A stretch of DNA of 64,000 nucleotides from Thermoplasmata archaeon (GTDB taxonomy: Archaea; Thermoplasmatota; Thermoplasmata; Thermoplasmatales; GCA-001856825). The stretch is from contig JAGDXP010000018.1 of assembly GCA_023256475.1 (NCBI GenBank), forward strand, positions 1 through 64,000. The letters are read 5' to 3'. The notes beneath the pieces are model-generated. The model saw only the letters and a program-made list of their open reading frames with translations, had not been told where the DNA came from and ran no database searches. Positions 9,355 to 17,882 of the stretch are shown in pieces. Made by a program: the position numbers and the translations under genes. Each line of letters begins with the position of its first letter. The first letter of the stretch is position 1.

Positions 9355-9841
9355 GAATGTCTTTATCGCGCACAACGCAACATTGATTGGAGATATAACT
9401 ATTGGGGATAATGTAGCAATAATGTACGGAGCCGTTCTCAGGGGCGATCAGAATTATATAAAGGTTGGAGATGGATCAAATATACAGGATAACGTTGTTA
9501 TACACTGCGATGGAGATAATCCAACTGAAATTGGTAAAAATGTATCGGTGGGTCATCTTGCCATTGTTCACGGAGCCAGAATTGGGGATAATGTGATAAT
9601 TGGGATGGGATCAATCGTCATGTCTGGGGCAGAGGTAGAAGAAGGGTCCGTGATTGGTGGAGGGGCAGTTGTAACTGAAAAGATGAAGATACCAAAAAAA
9701 TGCATAGCCGTCGGCGTTCCGGCAAAAGTTATAAGGTGCGGTGATGACGTGGAAGAATACGCAATAAGAAACGCATTAATCTATCAAAGATTGAGATACT
9801 TGCATGCAAGCGGCGAATTTGAAAGGTACATTACTGATTAA
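9329..9841 (+). CDS. gamma carbonic anhydrase-like hexapeptide-repeat protein
   Basis: At 170 aa this is almost entirely left-handed beta-helix repeats (IGDNV, IGKNV, VSVGH, IGMGS). The three zinc-ligand histidines of gamma-class carbonic anhydrases are present in the usual spacing: one in VVIHCDGDN and two in SVGHLAIVHGA. The family (Cam/YrdA/CaiE) hydrates CO2 or has related acyl or unknown functions. The gene overlaps the end of the nucleotidyltransferase by 26 nt, and a GGTGGT stretch hints that TTG at 9341 (MKIGKNVF) could be the real start. It converges on srp54 and overlaps its stop by 11 nt. Confidence 0.83.
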   Translation: MVVKLKIGKNVFIAHNATLIGDITIGDNVAIMYGAVLRGDQNYIKVGDGSNIQDNVVIHCDGDNPTEIGKNVSVGHLAIVHGARIGDNVIIGMGSIVMSGAEVEEGSVIGGGAVVTEKMKIPKKCIAVGVPAKVIRCGDDVEEYAIRNALIYQRLRYLHASGEFERYITD

Positions 9842-11180
9842 AATCTTCTATATTTCCTTCTTTAAGCTGCTTTTTAAGCATAGATATGATCTTTCTATTA
9901 CCCCTGAGGTTTTTCATGGCATCCCTCATTCTCTTGTAATCCCTAAGAAGTTCCTTTACATCAGAGGTCTGTGTTCCTGAACCTTTTGCTATTCTGTCTA
10001 TCCTATCCCCCTTAATAATATCTGGCTCATCTAGCTCTTCATAAGTCATGGAATCCATTATTACTTTATATTTCCTTATTTTAGATTCAGATTGATCTAT
10101 AAGGCTTTCATCGATCTCCTTTTGTTGCAGTTTGAACATTGGTAGGGAGTCAAATAATTTTTTAAATAGGCCAGGCTTTGACATCTTATCCCAAATCTCA
10201 TACATATCTTTAAGGGTGAATTTGCCGCTGGCCATTCTCTCTATGGATTCTTCCTCTATTTCTTCATGGAGTTCCTTGGCAGTGGCCATGAGCGTTTCCA
10301 AATCACCCATTCCAAGAAGCCTGGACAGGAATCTTGCCGGATTGAAGTATTCCAGGTCATCCAGATGTTCCCCTGTTCCTATGAATAGAATTGGTGCACC
10401 TGTTTTAGCCACAGCGCTTATGGCCCCCCCTCCCTTGGCGGTTCCATCAAGTTTTGTAATAATAACTCCGGTGATCTTTGCTGCCTTGTTGAATGCCTCT
10501 GCCTGCTTTCCTGCCTGTTGTCCAATGCTTGCATCGAGAACCAGCATGACCTCATCCGGTTTGGCGATTTCACCAATTATCTTTATCTCTTCAAGTAGAT
10601 CATCATTTAGGGCATTTCTGCCACTTGTATCTATTATTTTTACATCCCAATTTGAATATTTGGAAAGAGCTTCCTTTACTATCTTACTGCTGTCTTTCTC
10701 TCCATAAATTCCAAAGAAGTCTGCTCCCACCTGCTTTGAAATTTGCTCCAGTTGCTCATAAGCACCTACTCTCTGGGTATCAGCTGCAATTAGAACAACT
10801 TTAAATCCATGTTTAATGTAGAATCTGGCAAGTTTGCCAGCACTTGTGGTTTTACCTTGACCATAGAGACCTACCAGCATTATAGTCGCAGGTTTAGCCT
10901 TAAACTCTCTGGGTTTTCCCAGTATGTTTAAAAGTTCCTCATAAACGATTAGTATGAGGTGATTTCTGGGATTTGAATTCTTGGGTACAGGTTCATTCTT
11001 GGCCCTTTGCTCTACCTTCTTGGTAAGTTCAATTGTAAGGTTTATATCAACATCTGCTAAAATTAATGCCCTCTGTATTTCCCTTACAACTTCATTTATC
11101 AGATTCTCATCAATGGACGTACTCCTTGAAATCTTTCTAAGGGTCTCCCTCAATGATTTAGAGAGAGATTCTAGAACCAT
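9831..11180 (-). CDS. srp54: signal recognition particle protein SRP54
   Basis: This 449 aa GTPase binds signal peptides and SRP RNA and delivers ribosomes to the membrane. The N domain spans 1-95. In the G domain the P-loop is GLYGQGKTT (104-112), DTSGR is at about 184-188 and TKLDG follows near 244. A methionine-rich M domain starts near residue 300, with the RNA-binding part around SGTQTSDVKELLRDY. It lies 9 nt after Rpo3 with a GAGGTC ribosome binding site before ATG, so it is the last gene of the ribosomal protein/RNA polymerase operon. That placement is unusual; uL13/uS9 genes are more usual there. Confidence 0.96.
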   Translation of the reverse strand: MVLESLSKSLRETLRKISRSTSIDENLINEVVREIQRALILADVDINLTIELTKKVEQRAKNEPVPKNSNPRNHLILIVYEELLNILGKPREFKAKPATIMLVGLYGQGKTTSAGKLARFYIKHGFKVVLIAADTQRVGAYEQLEQISKQVGADFFGIYGEKDSSKIVKEALSKYSNWDVKIIDTSGRNALNDDLLEEIKIIGEIAKPDEVMLVLDASIGQQAGKQAEAFNKAAKITGVIITKLDGTAKGGGAISAVAKTGAPILFIGTGEHLDDLEYFNPARFLSRLLGMGDLETLMATAKELHEEIEEESIERMASGKFTLKDMYEIWDKMSKPGLFKKLFDSLPMFKLQQKEIDESLIDQSESKIRKYKVIMDSMTYEELDEPDIIKGDRIDRIAKGSGTQTSDVKELLRDYKRMRDAMKNLRGNRKIISMLKKQLKEGNIEDFNQ

Positions 11181-11189
11181 TCTCGACCT

Positions 11190-12008
11190 CTACTCTCCAG
11201 GTACTGAATCCCTCAGGTTTTCTAGCCTAGTTTTCAATCTATTTAATGCATAGCTCAGTACTTGCCTGGGTGTAAGGCTTCCGTCTGTTTCGAAGTAAAA
11301 TACAAATTTTGTATCATCTTCCGTTACTTTCAAGCTATCCATTCTGTAAAGCCGGGCTAAATACTTATTTGGATAATCTGTCGTGAATGTTACTTCATTT
11401 TCTGTTTCCTTTACAATATTTTTCCTGGCATTTTCAATTATTGTTTGAATGTCCGGCTCCCTCTTACTTACAGTGAGCTCCCTATGATATTTATATGAAG
11501 TGCCGCTAGTGACTTGGTATCTGGCATGTTCCTTGGCTGTTCCAAGCCATGCCTCAGCCTCAAGCATTATGGCCTGCCTTTCATTCAATTCCACTATTGG
11601 TATCTCCTTATCAACGGGTGCAAATTTTTCATCTCCCATGGATATTAAATCCTGAGATTTTACAACCTTAGGTCCAATTGCAAAAAGTGAATATGTTACC
11701 GTGCATAAGGAACAGCCTTTCCCGCCACAGCTGCATGTATCCCTAAAATTCATGGTTAAATCTGTGGGCAATGGGATAAGCCCTAGCCTGCTTGCAATCA
11801 TCTCATCGAAAAGCGATGTGGAGGATGAATAAACCTTATCTTCACCCTGTCTGATTTCACCGTGATGGAAATTTACCCTGGAAATAGCCAATTTCGGTAT
11901 GTCATTTATCAAGGTTCTCCTAAGCATATTTGCATATGCTGGGGAGATGCCCTCCACCATGAATCGAATCCAGTTATTTCCCTCTTCCAGAATTTTAATT
12001 GAGCTCAT
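11190..12008 (-). CDS. rpo3: DNA-directed RNA polymerase subunit Rpo3 (RpoD)
   Basis: At 272 aa this is the archaeal homologue of Rpb3 and bacterial alpha, a platform subunit for polymerase assembly. The alpha motif ([15 protein letters not shown], about 28-42) is clear. The zinc loop [11 protein letters not shown] at about 92-102 matches the Rpb3 cysteine loop. The region where many archaea carry a ferredoxin-like Fe-S domain (about 160-215) has no cysteines here, so an Fe-S cluster is unlikely. The start overlaps the uS11 stop (ATGA), showing translational coupling in the uS13-uS4-uS11-Rpo3 operon. Confidence 0.96.
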   Translation of the reverse strand: MSSIKILEEGNNWIRFMVEGISPAYANMLRRTLINDIPKLAISRVNFHHGEIRQGEDKVYSSSTSLFDEMIASRLGLIPLPTDLTMNFRDTCSCGGKGCSLCTVTYSLFAIGPKVVKSQDLISMGDEKFAPVDKEIPIVELNERQAIMLEAEAWLGTAKEHARYQVTSGTSYKYHRELTVSKREPDIQTIIENARKNIVKETENEVTFTTDYPNKYLARLYRMDSLKVTEDDTKFVFYFETDGSLTPRQVLSYALNRLKTRLENLRDSVPGE

Positions 12009-12388
12009 ACCCTTCTTCCCCTTTTCCCACCTTTCTTTTTAGTTCCATCGTGGGGGATTGGGGTAACGTCTTCAATCTGAAGTATCTTTAAGCCGGCTCT
12101 AGCAATGGCCCTTATGGCTGCCTGTGCACCTGGGCCTGGGTTATGTGATTTTGATCCTCCAGGAGCCCTCACCTTTATAACAACATCGGTAACATCCTTT
12201 TCTTTCAGTTTCTCAACAATTATATCAACAGCCTTCATTGCAGCATATGGTGAGCTCTCATCTCTATCTGCCTTTACCACCATTCCACCAGACGCCTTTG
12301 CCAATGTTTCGGCTCCAGTGATATCTGTTACTGTTATTATGGTGTTATTCTGAGATGCAAATATATGGACAACTCCCATCTTTCCCAT
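12005..12388 (-). CDS. rps11: 30S ribosomal protein uS11
   Basis: This 127 aa small-subunit platform protein has the conserved N-terminal [21 protein letters not shown], the RAPGG loop and the C-terminal THIS-like region [20 protein letters not shown]. It is immediately adjacent to the uS4 stop codon. The conserved start could be Met1 or Met4 (MGVVHIF). Its position in the uS13-uS4-uS11-Rpo3 order is standard for archaea. Confidence 0.97.
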   Translation of the reverse strand: MGKMGVVHIFASQNNTIITVTDITGAETLAKASGGMVVKADRDESSPYAAMKAVDIIVEKLKEKDVTDVVIKVRAPGGSKSHNPGPGAQAAIRAIARAGLKILQIEDVTPIPHDGTKKKGGKRGRRV

Positions 12389-12937
12389 TTAACTCGCCTC
12401 CTGGTTTTCCTGAGTCTGTTGTGCCCTCATGGGATGAAGTTCATTCGCAAATGGAGAATCAGGTGCATATCCAATTGTATCCTCTTCCGCTTTCATAACT
12501 CTGTAACTTGGGATCGTTACTTTTCTGCCATTGACAACAATATGGCCATGGACAATCAATTGTCTGGCCATTTTTGGTGTCTTGGCAAGTCCTTTTCTGA
12601 ATACAATTGTCTGTAGCCTCCTATCCAATAACGACTCCACATTTAATGCGAGAATATCATCCGCTGTAGAATTTTCACTTAAAATTCCATATCTAGCCAA
12701 CTTACCTGCAATCTGCCTCATAAGCCTTTGAGCCTCTGGGTCTCCAGATCTCAACAATCCCTGTAGGTCCCTGGCATTAGCCCTAAACTTCCTTAATTCA
12801 GATTGAGCTTTCCACAGCTCTCTCTTATTTTTTAACCCATATTTTCTAACCAGTTTGTTCTCTTCTTTAATCCTCTGTCCTTCGTAAGGATGTCTTGGAG
12901 TTTCATATTTCTTCCTAATTTTTCTGGGGTCTCCCAT
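12389..12937 (-). CDS. rps4: 30S ribosomal protein uS4
   Basis: At 182 aa this is the archaeal/eukaryotic form of the primary rRNA-binding protein uS4. It has the N-terminal [17 protein letters not shown], the [10 protein letters not shown] block and a central S4 RNA-binding domain ([18 protein letters not shown], then [17 protein letters not shown]). It is preceded by GAGGTGAT just upstream of ATG, a perfect match to the archaeal anti-Shine-Dalgarno, and lies 12 nt after uS13. Confidence 0.97.
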   Translation of the reverse strand: MGDPRKIRKKYETPRHPYEGQRIKEENKLVRKYGLKNKRELWKAQSELRKFRANARDLQGLLRSGDPEAQRLMRQIAGKLARYGILSENSTADDILALNVESLLDRRLQTIVFRKGLAKTPKMARQLIVHGHIVVNGRKVTIPSYRVMKAEEDTIGYAPDSPFANELHPMRAQQTQENQEAS

Positions 12938-12949
12938 TAAATCACCTCA

Positions 12950-13450
12950 TCATTTCTTTGCTTCCTTTTTACCTTCTTCCTGCTTGGCAGGCTGTTCTTT
13001 CTTCTTCATAACACCAACAGCCAAACCTTTCCTGCCATTGGATCTGGTTCTCTGGCCCCTTACTTTCTTTCCCTTTTCATGTCTTATTCCTTTATAGGAC
13101 CTTATCCTTTTCATCCTGTTAATATCATCCTGGACTGCGACATCCCATTCAGGGCCAACCTTTAATAAATTCTCTCCTGTTTGTATATCTAATCTATGAT
13201 TTAAGGCCCATTCCGGATAAATCTCTCCATACTTCTTTTCCATGTATTCCTTGATTTCATTCATCTTATCTTCAGGAATTTCTCCCAATTTGGCATTCAA
13301 AGGAATACCAAGTTTTTTCAAGAGAATCTCTGAAGCCCTATACCCCATGCCTTTGATATTTGAAAGTGCATAAACTGCCGGCTTAGTACCATCTAAGTTG
13401 GTGCTCGCCAACCTAACTATATATCTTATATTCTCATTTTGTTCAGCCAT
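12950..13450 (-). CDS. rps13: 30S ribosomal protein uS13
   Basis: This 166 aa small-subunit head protein contacts the 23S rRNA and P-site tRNA. It shows the helix-turn NIKGMGYRASEILLKKLGIP, the DVAVQDDINRMKRIRSYKGIRH block, and the basic tail with the GQRTRSNGRKG motif. A Lys/Glu-rich C-terminal extension (KKKEQPAKQEEGKKEAKK) is low complexity. It is the first gene of the five-gene minus operon and has a clear TATA box. Confidence 0.97.
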   Translation of the reverse strand: MAEQNENIRYIVRLASTNLDGTKPAVYALSNIKGMGYRASEILLKKLGIPLNAKLGEIPEDKMNEIKEYMEKKYGEIYPEWALNHRLDIQTGENLLKVGPEWDVAVQDDINRMKRIRSYKGIRHEKGKKVRGQRTRSNGRKGLAVGVMKKKEQPAKQEEGKKEAKK

Positions 13451-13487
13451 CTTATCCCTCGGAAACGCAGAGCAATAAATAATTCTA

Positions 13488-13498
13488 CATATATATTC
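13488..13498 (-). promoter_or_regulatory. TATA box of the uS13-uS4-uS11-Rpo3-SRP54 operon
   Basis: The minus strand reads GAATATATATGT about 43 nt upstream of the uS13 ATG. Initiation about 25 nt downstream would leave a leader of roughly 18 nt that includes GAGGGAT. Confidence 0.6.
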
Positions 13499-13619
13499 TT
13501 TATGAGACCTACCATTATATTTAAATTCGTTTTGAAATTAAATTTGATTATTGATGGAATTATAAGTTACAATAATGTGCAAAAAACAGTTTTATTTCAT
13601 TTCAGGTTAATGATGTTGG

Positions 13620-14222
13620 ATGGATATCATAGAAAAGATTCCCTGGGATTATAAGGATTGTTTAATGAGACAGAGGGAGCTAAATTCAAAATGCTCTTCA
13701 GAATATTCTGAATACGTAATATTTACCGAGCATCCAGATGTTTATACGGCAGGAATACATTTTAATCAAGAAAGTATCATTTCAAAGGATGTTGAAATTA
13801 TAAAAGTCGAAAGGGGTGGAGCTTTAACTTATCATGGTCCAGGGCAGCTGGTAGTCTATTTCATAATAAACTTGAAAAGGAGGGGGATAAATATCCTAGA
13901 CCTCATAAAGAAAATACAAGAAGCCACAGTAGAATCCCTTTCACATTTTAATATAAATGCAGAAGGGAGGCTCCATAAAGAAACTGGGGTCTGGGTTGGA
14001 AACAAAAAAATTGCATCTATTGGCCTGGCGATAAAGGGGGATTGCACCCTACACGGCATAGCCATAAATGTAAGCACAGACCTGGGAAAATTCAACAAAA
14101 TTAAACCATGCGACTTTGATCCAAATATAATGACAAGTATTTCTGAATTAACTGGAAGAGAGGTAAGCGTTATAGAATTCCTCCCTATATTTAAAGAGAG
14201 TATAATGAACAAATTGCGGTAG
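13620..14222 (+). CDS. lipB: octanoyl-[acyl carrier/H-protein] transferase LipB
   Basis: This 200 aa protein is of the BPL/LplA/LipB superfamily, assigned to LipB, which transfers an octanoyl group to lipoate-dependent proteins. It contains the LipB block VERGGALTYHGPGQLVVYF, the lysine region GNKKIASIGLAI and the acyl-thioester cysteine in NKIKPCDFDP, which together form the Cys/Lys catalytic dyad. Length is normal. No lipoyl synthase or lipoyl-domain protein lies in this window, so partners must be elsewhere. It is monocistronic, with a short intergenic space to the next gene. Confidence 0.88.
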   Translation: MDIIEKIPWDYKDCLMRQRELNSKCSSEYSEYVIFTEHPDVYTAGIHFNQESIISKDVEIIKVERGGALTYHGPGQLVVYFIINLKRRGINILDLIKKIQEATVESLSHFNINAEGRLHKETGVWVGNKKIASIGLAIKGDCTLHGIAINVSTDLGKFNKIKPCDFDPNIMTSISELTGREVSVIEFLPIFKESIMNKLR

Positions 14223-14285
14223 TTCCCCAGAGTTCTATTTAAATCTAATTTGTTATATATTTTTATCATTATTGCCAAAAGTTGA

Positions 14286-14298
14286 AAATTTATTTATC
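14286..14298 (+). promoter_or_regulatory. TATA box of the lysine 6-aminotransferase gene
   Basis: AAATTTATTTATC is centred 26 nt before the ATG. This predicts a leaderless mRNA. Confidence 0.5.
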
Positions 14299-14318
14299 TC
14301 TAGAATCAATTAAGTTGC

Positions 14319-15653
14319 ATGAGCAAGTATTACAATATGGACCCAAAGGAAGTTCATTCTGTGATTGCATCCAGGATGCTGGCAGATGGATTTGACATTG
14401 TACTTGACCTAGAAAAGAGCCATGGCATGATGTTATACGATTCAAGGTATGACAGGAAATTTTTGGATTTCTTCGGTTTCTTCGCATCAAATCCAGTGGG
14501 TGTGAACCATCCAGATTTAAATGATCCAGAATTTATGAAGGAGCTTATCAGAGCAGCAAAAAATAAGGTTACCAATTCGGACATTTATACGGTAGAAATG
14601 GCAGAATTTGTTAAAAAATTCTCTGATTCAGTGACCCCTGAATACATGAGATATTTCTTCTTCATAGACGGCGGAGCTTTGGCAGTGGAAAACGCTCTGA
14701 AAACAGCCTTTGACTGGAAAATAAGGAAGAATTTAAAACAGGGGGAAAAGTCGGAGATTGGAACAAAAATTGTACATCTGAGGGAGGCATTCCACGGACG
14801 CAGCGGATATACCTTATCCTTAACAAATACCTACGACCCGAGAAAGACACAATATTTCCCGAAATTTGATTGGCCTAGAATAACCAATCCAAAGATTAGG
14901 TTCCCGCTAGATGATAAGAATCTAAAGGAAGTGGAAGAAAAAGAAAGGAAGAGTCTTGAGGAATTGCAGGAAGCTTTTAAGAAGTACGGAAAGGATGTTG
15001 CTGCATTTATTTTGGAGCCAATACAGGGCGAAGGTGGAGACAATCATTTCAGAAGGGAGTTCTTTGAAGAATCACTGAAAATAGTGCATGAAAACGATGC
15101 CATGTACATTGTAGATGAAGTTCAATCTGGTATGGGAATAACAGGTAAATGGTGGGCCCATGAACACTTTGGAATTAAGCCAGACATTATAGCATTCGGA
15201 AAGAAATCCCAGGTATGCGGAATAATGGTCGGACCTAAGGTAGATGAAGTTGAAGATAATGTTTTCAGGGTACCAAGCAGAATAAATTCAACCTGGGGAG
15301 GAAATCTTGTAGATATGGTCAGGTCTAAGAAGTACATAGAAATAGTAGAAAGATACAACTTATTGAAAAATGTGGAGGTTCAAGGAAAGCATATTGTCGA
15401 AGAACTTAATGATATCTACAATAAATACCAAAATCTCGTTGAGAATCCAAGGGGAAGAGGCGTAATGGATGCTTTTGACCTTAAAAACGAGAAGATGAGG
15501 GATGACTTCTATAACCGCATTTATTCTAAGGGAGTTCTGGTGCTCAAAGCTGGAGAGAAGACTATAAGGTTGAGGCCTCCTTTGATCGTCTCAGATGAAG
15601 ATGTCAAGTTATTTGCAGGCAAAGTAAGGGAAGTACTCAACGAAATGAAGTGA
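14319..15653 (+). CDS. L-lysine 6-transaminase (class III PLP aminotransferase)
   Basis: This 444 aa PLP enzyme moves the epsilon amino group of lysine to 2-oxoglutarate, giving allysine/piperideine-6-carboxylate and glutamate. The start KEVHSVIASRMLADGFDIVLDLEKS and the block FFGFFASNPVGVNHPDL are characteristic of lysine epsilon-aminotransferases. Further motifs are the metal-free PLP site AFILEPIQGEGGDNHF (about 229-244), IVDEVQSGMG (about 264-273) and the Schiff-base lysine in AFGKKSQVCG (K295 or K296). It probably serves lysine catabolism; no downstream dehydrogenase is adjacent. A single-gene unit with its own TATA box. Confidence 0.88.
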   Translation: MSKYYNMDPKEVHSVIASRMLADGFDIVLDLEKSHGMMLYDSRYDRKFLDFFGFFASNPVGVNHPDLNDPEFMKELIRAAKNKVTNSDIYTVEMAEFVKKFSDSVTPEYMRYFFFIDGGALAVENALKTAFDWKIRKNLKQGEKSEIGTKIVHLREAFHGRSGYTLSLTNTYDPRKTQYFPKFDWPRITNPKIRFPLDDKNLKEVEEKERKSLEELQEAFKKYGKDVAAFILEPIQGEGGDNHFRREFFEESLKIVHENDAMYIVDEVQSGMGITGKWWAHEHFGIKPDIIAFGKKSQVCGIMVGPKVDEVEDNVFRVPSRINSTWGGNLVDMVRSKKYIEIVERYNLLKNVEVQGKHIVEELNDIYNKYQNLVENPRGRGVMDAFDLKNEKMRDDFYNRIYSKGVLVLKAGEKTIRLRPPLIVSDEDVKLFAGKVREVLNEMK

Positions 15654-15689
15654 GTTTATTTCATTTAATTTTTCAATTAATTTCTTACA

Positions 15690-15701
15690 AATTATTTATA
15701 A
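15690..15701 (+). promoter_or_regulatory. TATA box of the TPR protein gene
   Basis: AATTATTTATAA is centred about 26 nt before the ATG, again consistent with a leaderless transcript. Confidence 0.5.
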
Positions 15702-15722
15702 TCTCGCTTATATAGCACTCTA

Positions 15723-16337
15723 ATGAGTTTTAATCCGAAACTGCCAGGGGAAGAAGAGGACGCATATCAGAAAGCGGAAATATATTTCGAAAGAGGGTCA
15801 AGATATCTATCATTAAAGAAATACAAGGATGCCATAGAGAATTATCTCAAGGCTTTGGAATATGTTCCAAATGATTATGAAACCAGGTTCAATCTTGCAG
15901 TTGCATATTTCCACAGTGGAAAATTCACCGAGAGTCTTGAAATATTGAAGAAACTTCTTGAAGAAAATCCAGAGGATCCGGATTTATATTTCAATATTGG
16001 GAGTATATATTTGGAAACAAACAAATTCAAGGAAGCCGTGGAATATTTCGAGAAGACCATTGATAAGGATAATCTTTATCTGGATGCATTTGTTAATTTG
16101 GGAAATGCACTTTTTTATTTGAAGGAGTACAAGGGAGCCATTGAGAATTACACAAAAGCCATTGAATTGGATCCAGCCAACCCAGATAATTATATAAACC
16201 GGGCCATGGCCTATTACCACCTGAAGGACAAGGCCACTGCACTCGCAGACTTGGAAAAGGCAATATCATTAGACCCAACAAATAAAAAGGCAAAACTGTG
16301 GATTGACAAGATTGAAAACGAGTTCAACGATCCTTAA
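15723..16337 (+). CDS. tetratricopeptide-repeat protein
   Basis: This 204 aa soluble protein is made of about five TPR units starting near residue 13. Each shows the W/Y-x2-G-x-A-Y/F pattern (for example YLSLKKYKDAIENYLKALE, YFHSGKFTESLEILKKLLE, FYLKEYKGAIENYTKAIELDP). TPR superhelices mediate protein-protein contacts; the partner cannot be read from the context. No signal peptide or catalytic domain is seen. It converges on the GGGP synthase gene with a 14 nt overlap. Confidence 0.9.
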   Translation: MSFNPKLPGEEEDAYQKAEIYFERGSRYLSLKKYKDAIENYLKALEYVPNDYETRFNLAVAYFHSGKFTESLEILKKLLEENPEDPDLYFNIGSIYLETNKFKEAVEYFEKTIDKDNLYLDAFVNLGNALFYLKEYKGAIENYTKAIELDPANPDNYINRAMAYYHLKDKATALADLEKAISLDPTNKKAKLWIDKIENEFNDP

Positions 16338-17043
16338 TTGATTTTATAATTTTTCCCAGCATGTTTGGATCCCTTTCTGCAATAGTCCCCGTGACAATAG
16401 TGGTAGCACCGGCATCTATGAACTCCCTCGCAGTCTGTGGGTCTCTTATGCCTCCTCCAACTATAACGGGTATGGTTACTTCCTGAGTAACCTTCTTTAC
16501 CACATTTTTGTCGATTGGTCTGTCAGCCCCTGAACCTGCTTCAAGGTATATTGCTGAGAACCCTAACATCTCTGCAGCCAGCGAATACGATAACGCCGTT
16601 TCGGAGTCTTCTCTTCCAATCAGCATGGCTTTACCAACTCTTCCGACAGTCATACCCGGTTCAAATATTAGATAAGCCAATGAAATAACCTCTATCTTCA
16701 TTTCCCTTATGGCCTTGGCGGCTTTCACTTGATGTCCTATTATATATTCTCTGTCGCTGGAGTTAAGTAGGCTCATGAAGAATATGGCGTCTGCCTTTGG
16801 AGATATGGCCGTTGAAGCTGATGGGAACAATATCACTGGCTTTTTTGTGTAACTTTTTATCATGCTGACAGTCCTATCCACAATTCCCATATCAGTTGCA
16901 GTGGACCCACCCACCATGATTCCGTCCGATCCAGAGTTGTTAATTATTTCCATTATTCTCCCTATATTCTCCTCATTAACCTTATCTGGATCTAAAAGTG
17001 TCAAATGGGATATCCTTCCATATTTCATATTATTCAATATCAT
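16324..17043 (-). CDS. geranylgeranylglyceryl phosphate synthase
   Basis: This 239 aa TIM-barrel prenyltransferase (PcrB/GGGPS family) makes the first ether bond of archaeal lipids from sn-glycerol-1-phosphate and geranylgeranyl diphosphate. Family features are HLTLLDPDKV at the N terminus, GGSTATD, the substrate region YLEAGSGA and phosphate-binding loops VGGGIRDP and VTGTIAERD. Its start overlaps the stop of the next-step enzyme (DGGGP synthase) by 4 nt, so the two successive steps of membrane lipid synthesis are translated together. Confidence 0.95.
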   Translation of the reverse strand: MILNNMKYGRISHLTLLDPDKVNEENIGRIMEIINNSGSDGIMVGGSTATDMGIVDRTVSMIKSYTKKPVILFPSASTAISPKADAIFFMSLLNSSDREYIIGHQVKAAKAIREMKIEVISLAYLIFEPGMTVGRVGKAMLIGREDSETALSYSLAAEMLGFSAIYLEAGSGADRPIDKNVVKKVTQEVTIPVIVGGGIRDPQTAREFIDAGATTIVTGTIAERDPNMLGKIIKSIKDR

Positions 17044-17882
17044 ATTGCACCACCAATTAGAAATGCCACAAGACCTACCAGCATTCCAAATTTGACGAAT
17101 TCTTGCCCTCTTTTGGGATTTTTAAAAGAAAATGCTATGGAGATAAAGAAGAGAACATCTGCTGTGAGAACCGCCAACAAATAGAAAATACTCCAATGGA
17201 AGTAAAGGTACGGTACCGGAGATATGCTTATGGCTATGACCAAGAATACCGCCGCAAATACTGTACTCAACCGTTTTCCTATTTTCATGGGCAGCGTTTT
17301 TCTATCTATATCTCCTTCCATATCCTCTACATCCTTCACTATTTCCCTTGAGAGGTTTGCTAAAAATGCCATGAATGCAAAAATCAAAACCAGTAATGAA
17401 AATTTAACACTAAGAGAACCGTAAATAAAGATCAGTGCCACCAGGAACGATATGATTATATTCCCAATCAGCCCTGCTTTCTTTGCCTTCCACTCATAGC
17501 TCACTAGCAGTGCAATGGCAAGCAATACAATTAAAGAAAGTATTATCTTGAAAGTGAAAAGTGAGATAAGGTATCCAAATATGAAGAATACGATGGCCAA
17601 TATCAGGGCATCATCCTTTTTTATTTTTCCAGAGGCGAGAGGCCTGTCAGGATGATTTATCTTGTCCACCTCAATATCGAAGTAATCGTTCATTATATTC
17701 CCTGCCATGAGTACAAGAAATACAGTCAGCATTGCAAAATAAATGTCAATATCGTACAGGGCACGAAAACTGCCAAATGAGATTATACCACCAATAATTG
17801 TCCCAAGCGATGCCATAACTGCATTCACAGGCCTCATGAGTTTAAGGAAGCCATTCATTTGTGTCAGGTTCAATTCACGCAA
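17040..17882 (-). CDS. digeranylgeranylglyceryl phosphate synthase (UbiA family)
   Basis: This 280 aa polytopic membrane prenyltransferase with about eight hydrophobic segments adds the second geranylgeranyl chain to GGGP. The first Asp-rich motif is NDYFDIEVDKINHPDRPL (65-82) and the second is NLSREIVKDVEDMEGD (about 180-195), both typical of UbiA-type DGGGP synthases. It begins directly at the end of the trm1 gene and overlaps the GGGP synthase gene by 4 nt, within a five-gene minus operon. Confidence 0.93.
   Translation of the reverse strand: MRELNLTQMNGFLKLMRPVNAVMASLGTIIGGIISFGSFRALYDIDIYFAMLTVFLVLMAGNIMNDYFDIEVDKINHPDRPLASGKIKKDDALILAIVFFIFGYLISLFTFKIILSLIVLLAIALLVSYEWKAKKAGLIGNIIISFLVALIFIYGSLSVKFSLLVLIFAFMAFLANLSREIVKDVEDMEGDIDRKTLPMKIGKRLSTVFAAVFLVIAISISPVPYLYFHWSIFYLLAVLTADVLFFISIAFSFKNPKRGQEFVKFGMLVGLVAFLIGGAI

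Noticed and set aside
10132-10707. 191 aa plus-strand ORF inside srp54
   Set aside because: Antisense shadow of a strongly coding gene; the product is Ser/Leu/Pro-rich low complexity without domains.
13856-14278. 140 aa minus-strand ORF over lipB
   Set aside because: Shadow of lipB, whose motifs are complete on the plus strand.
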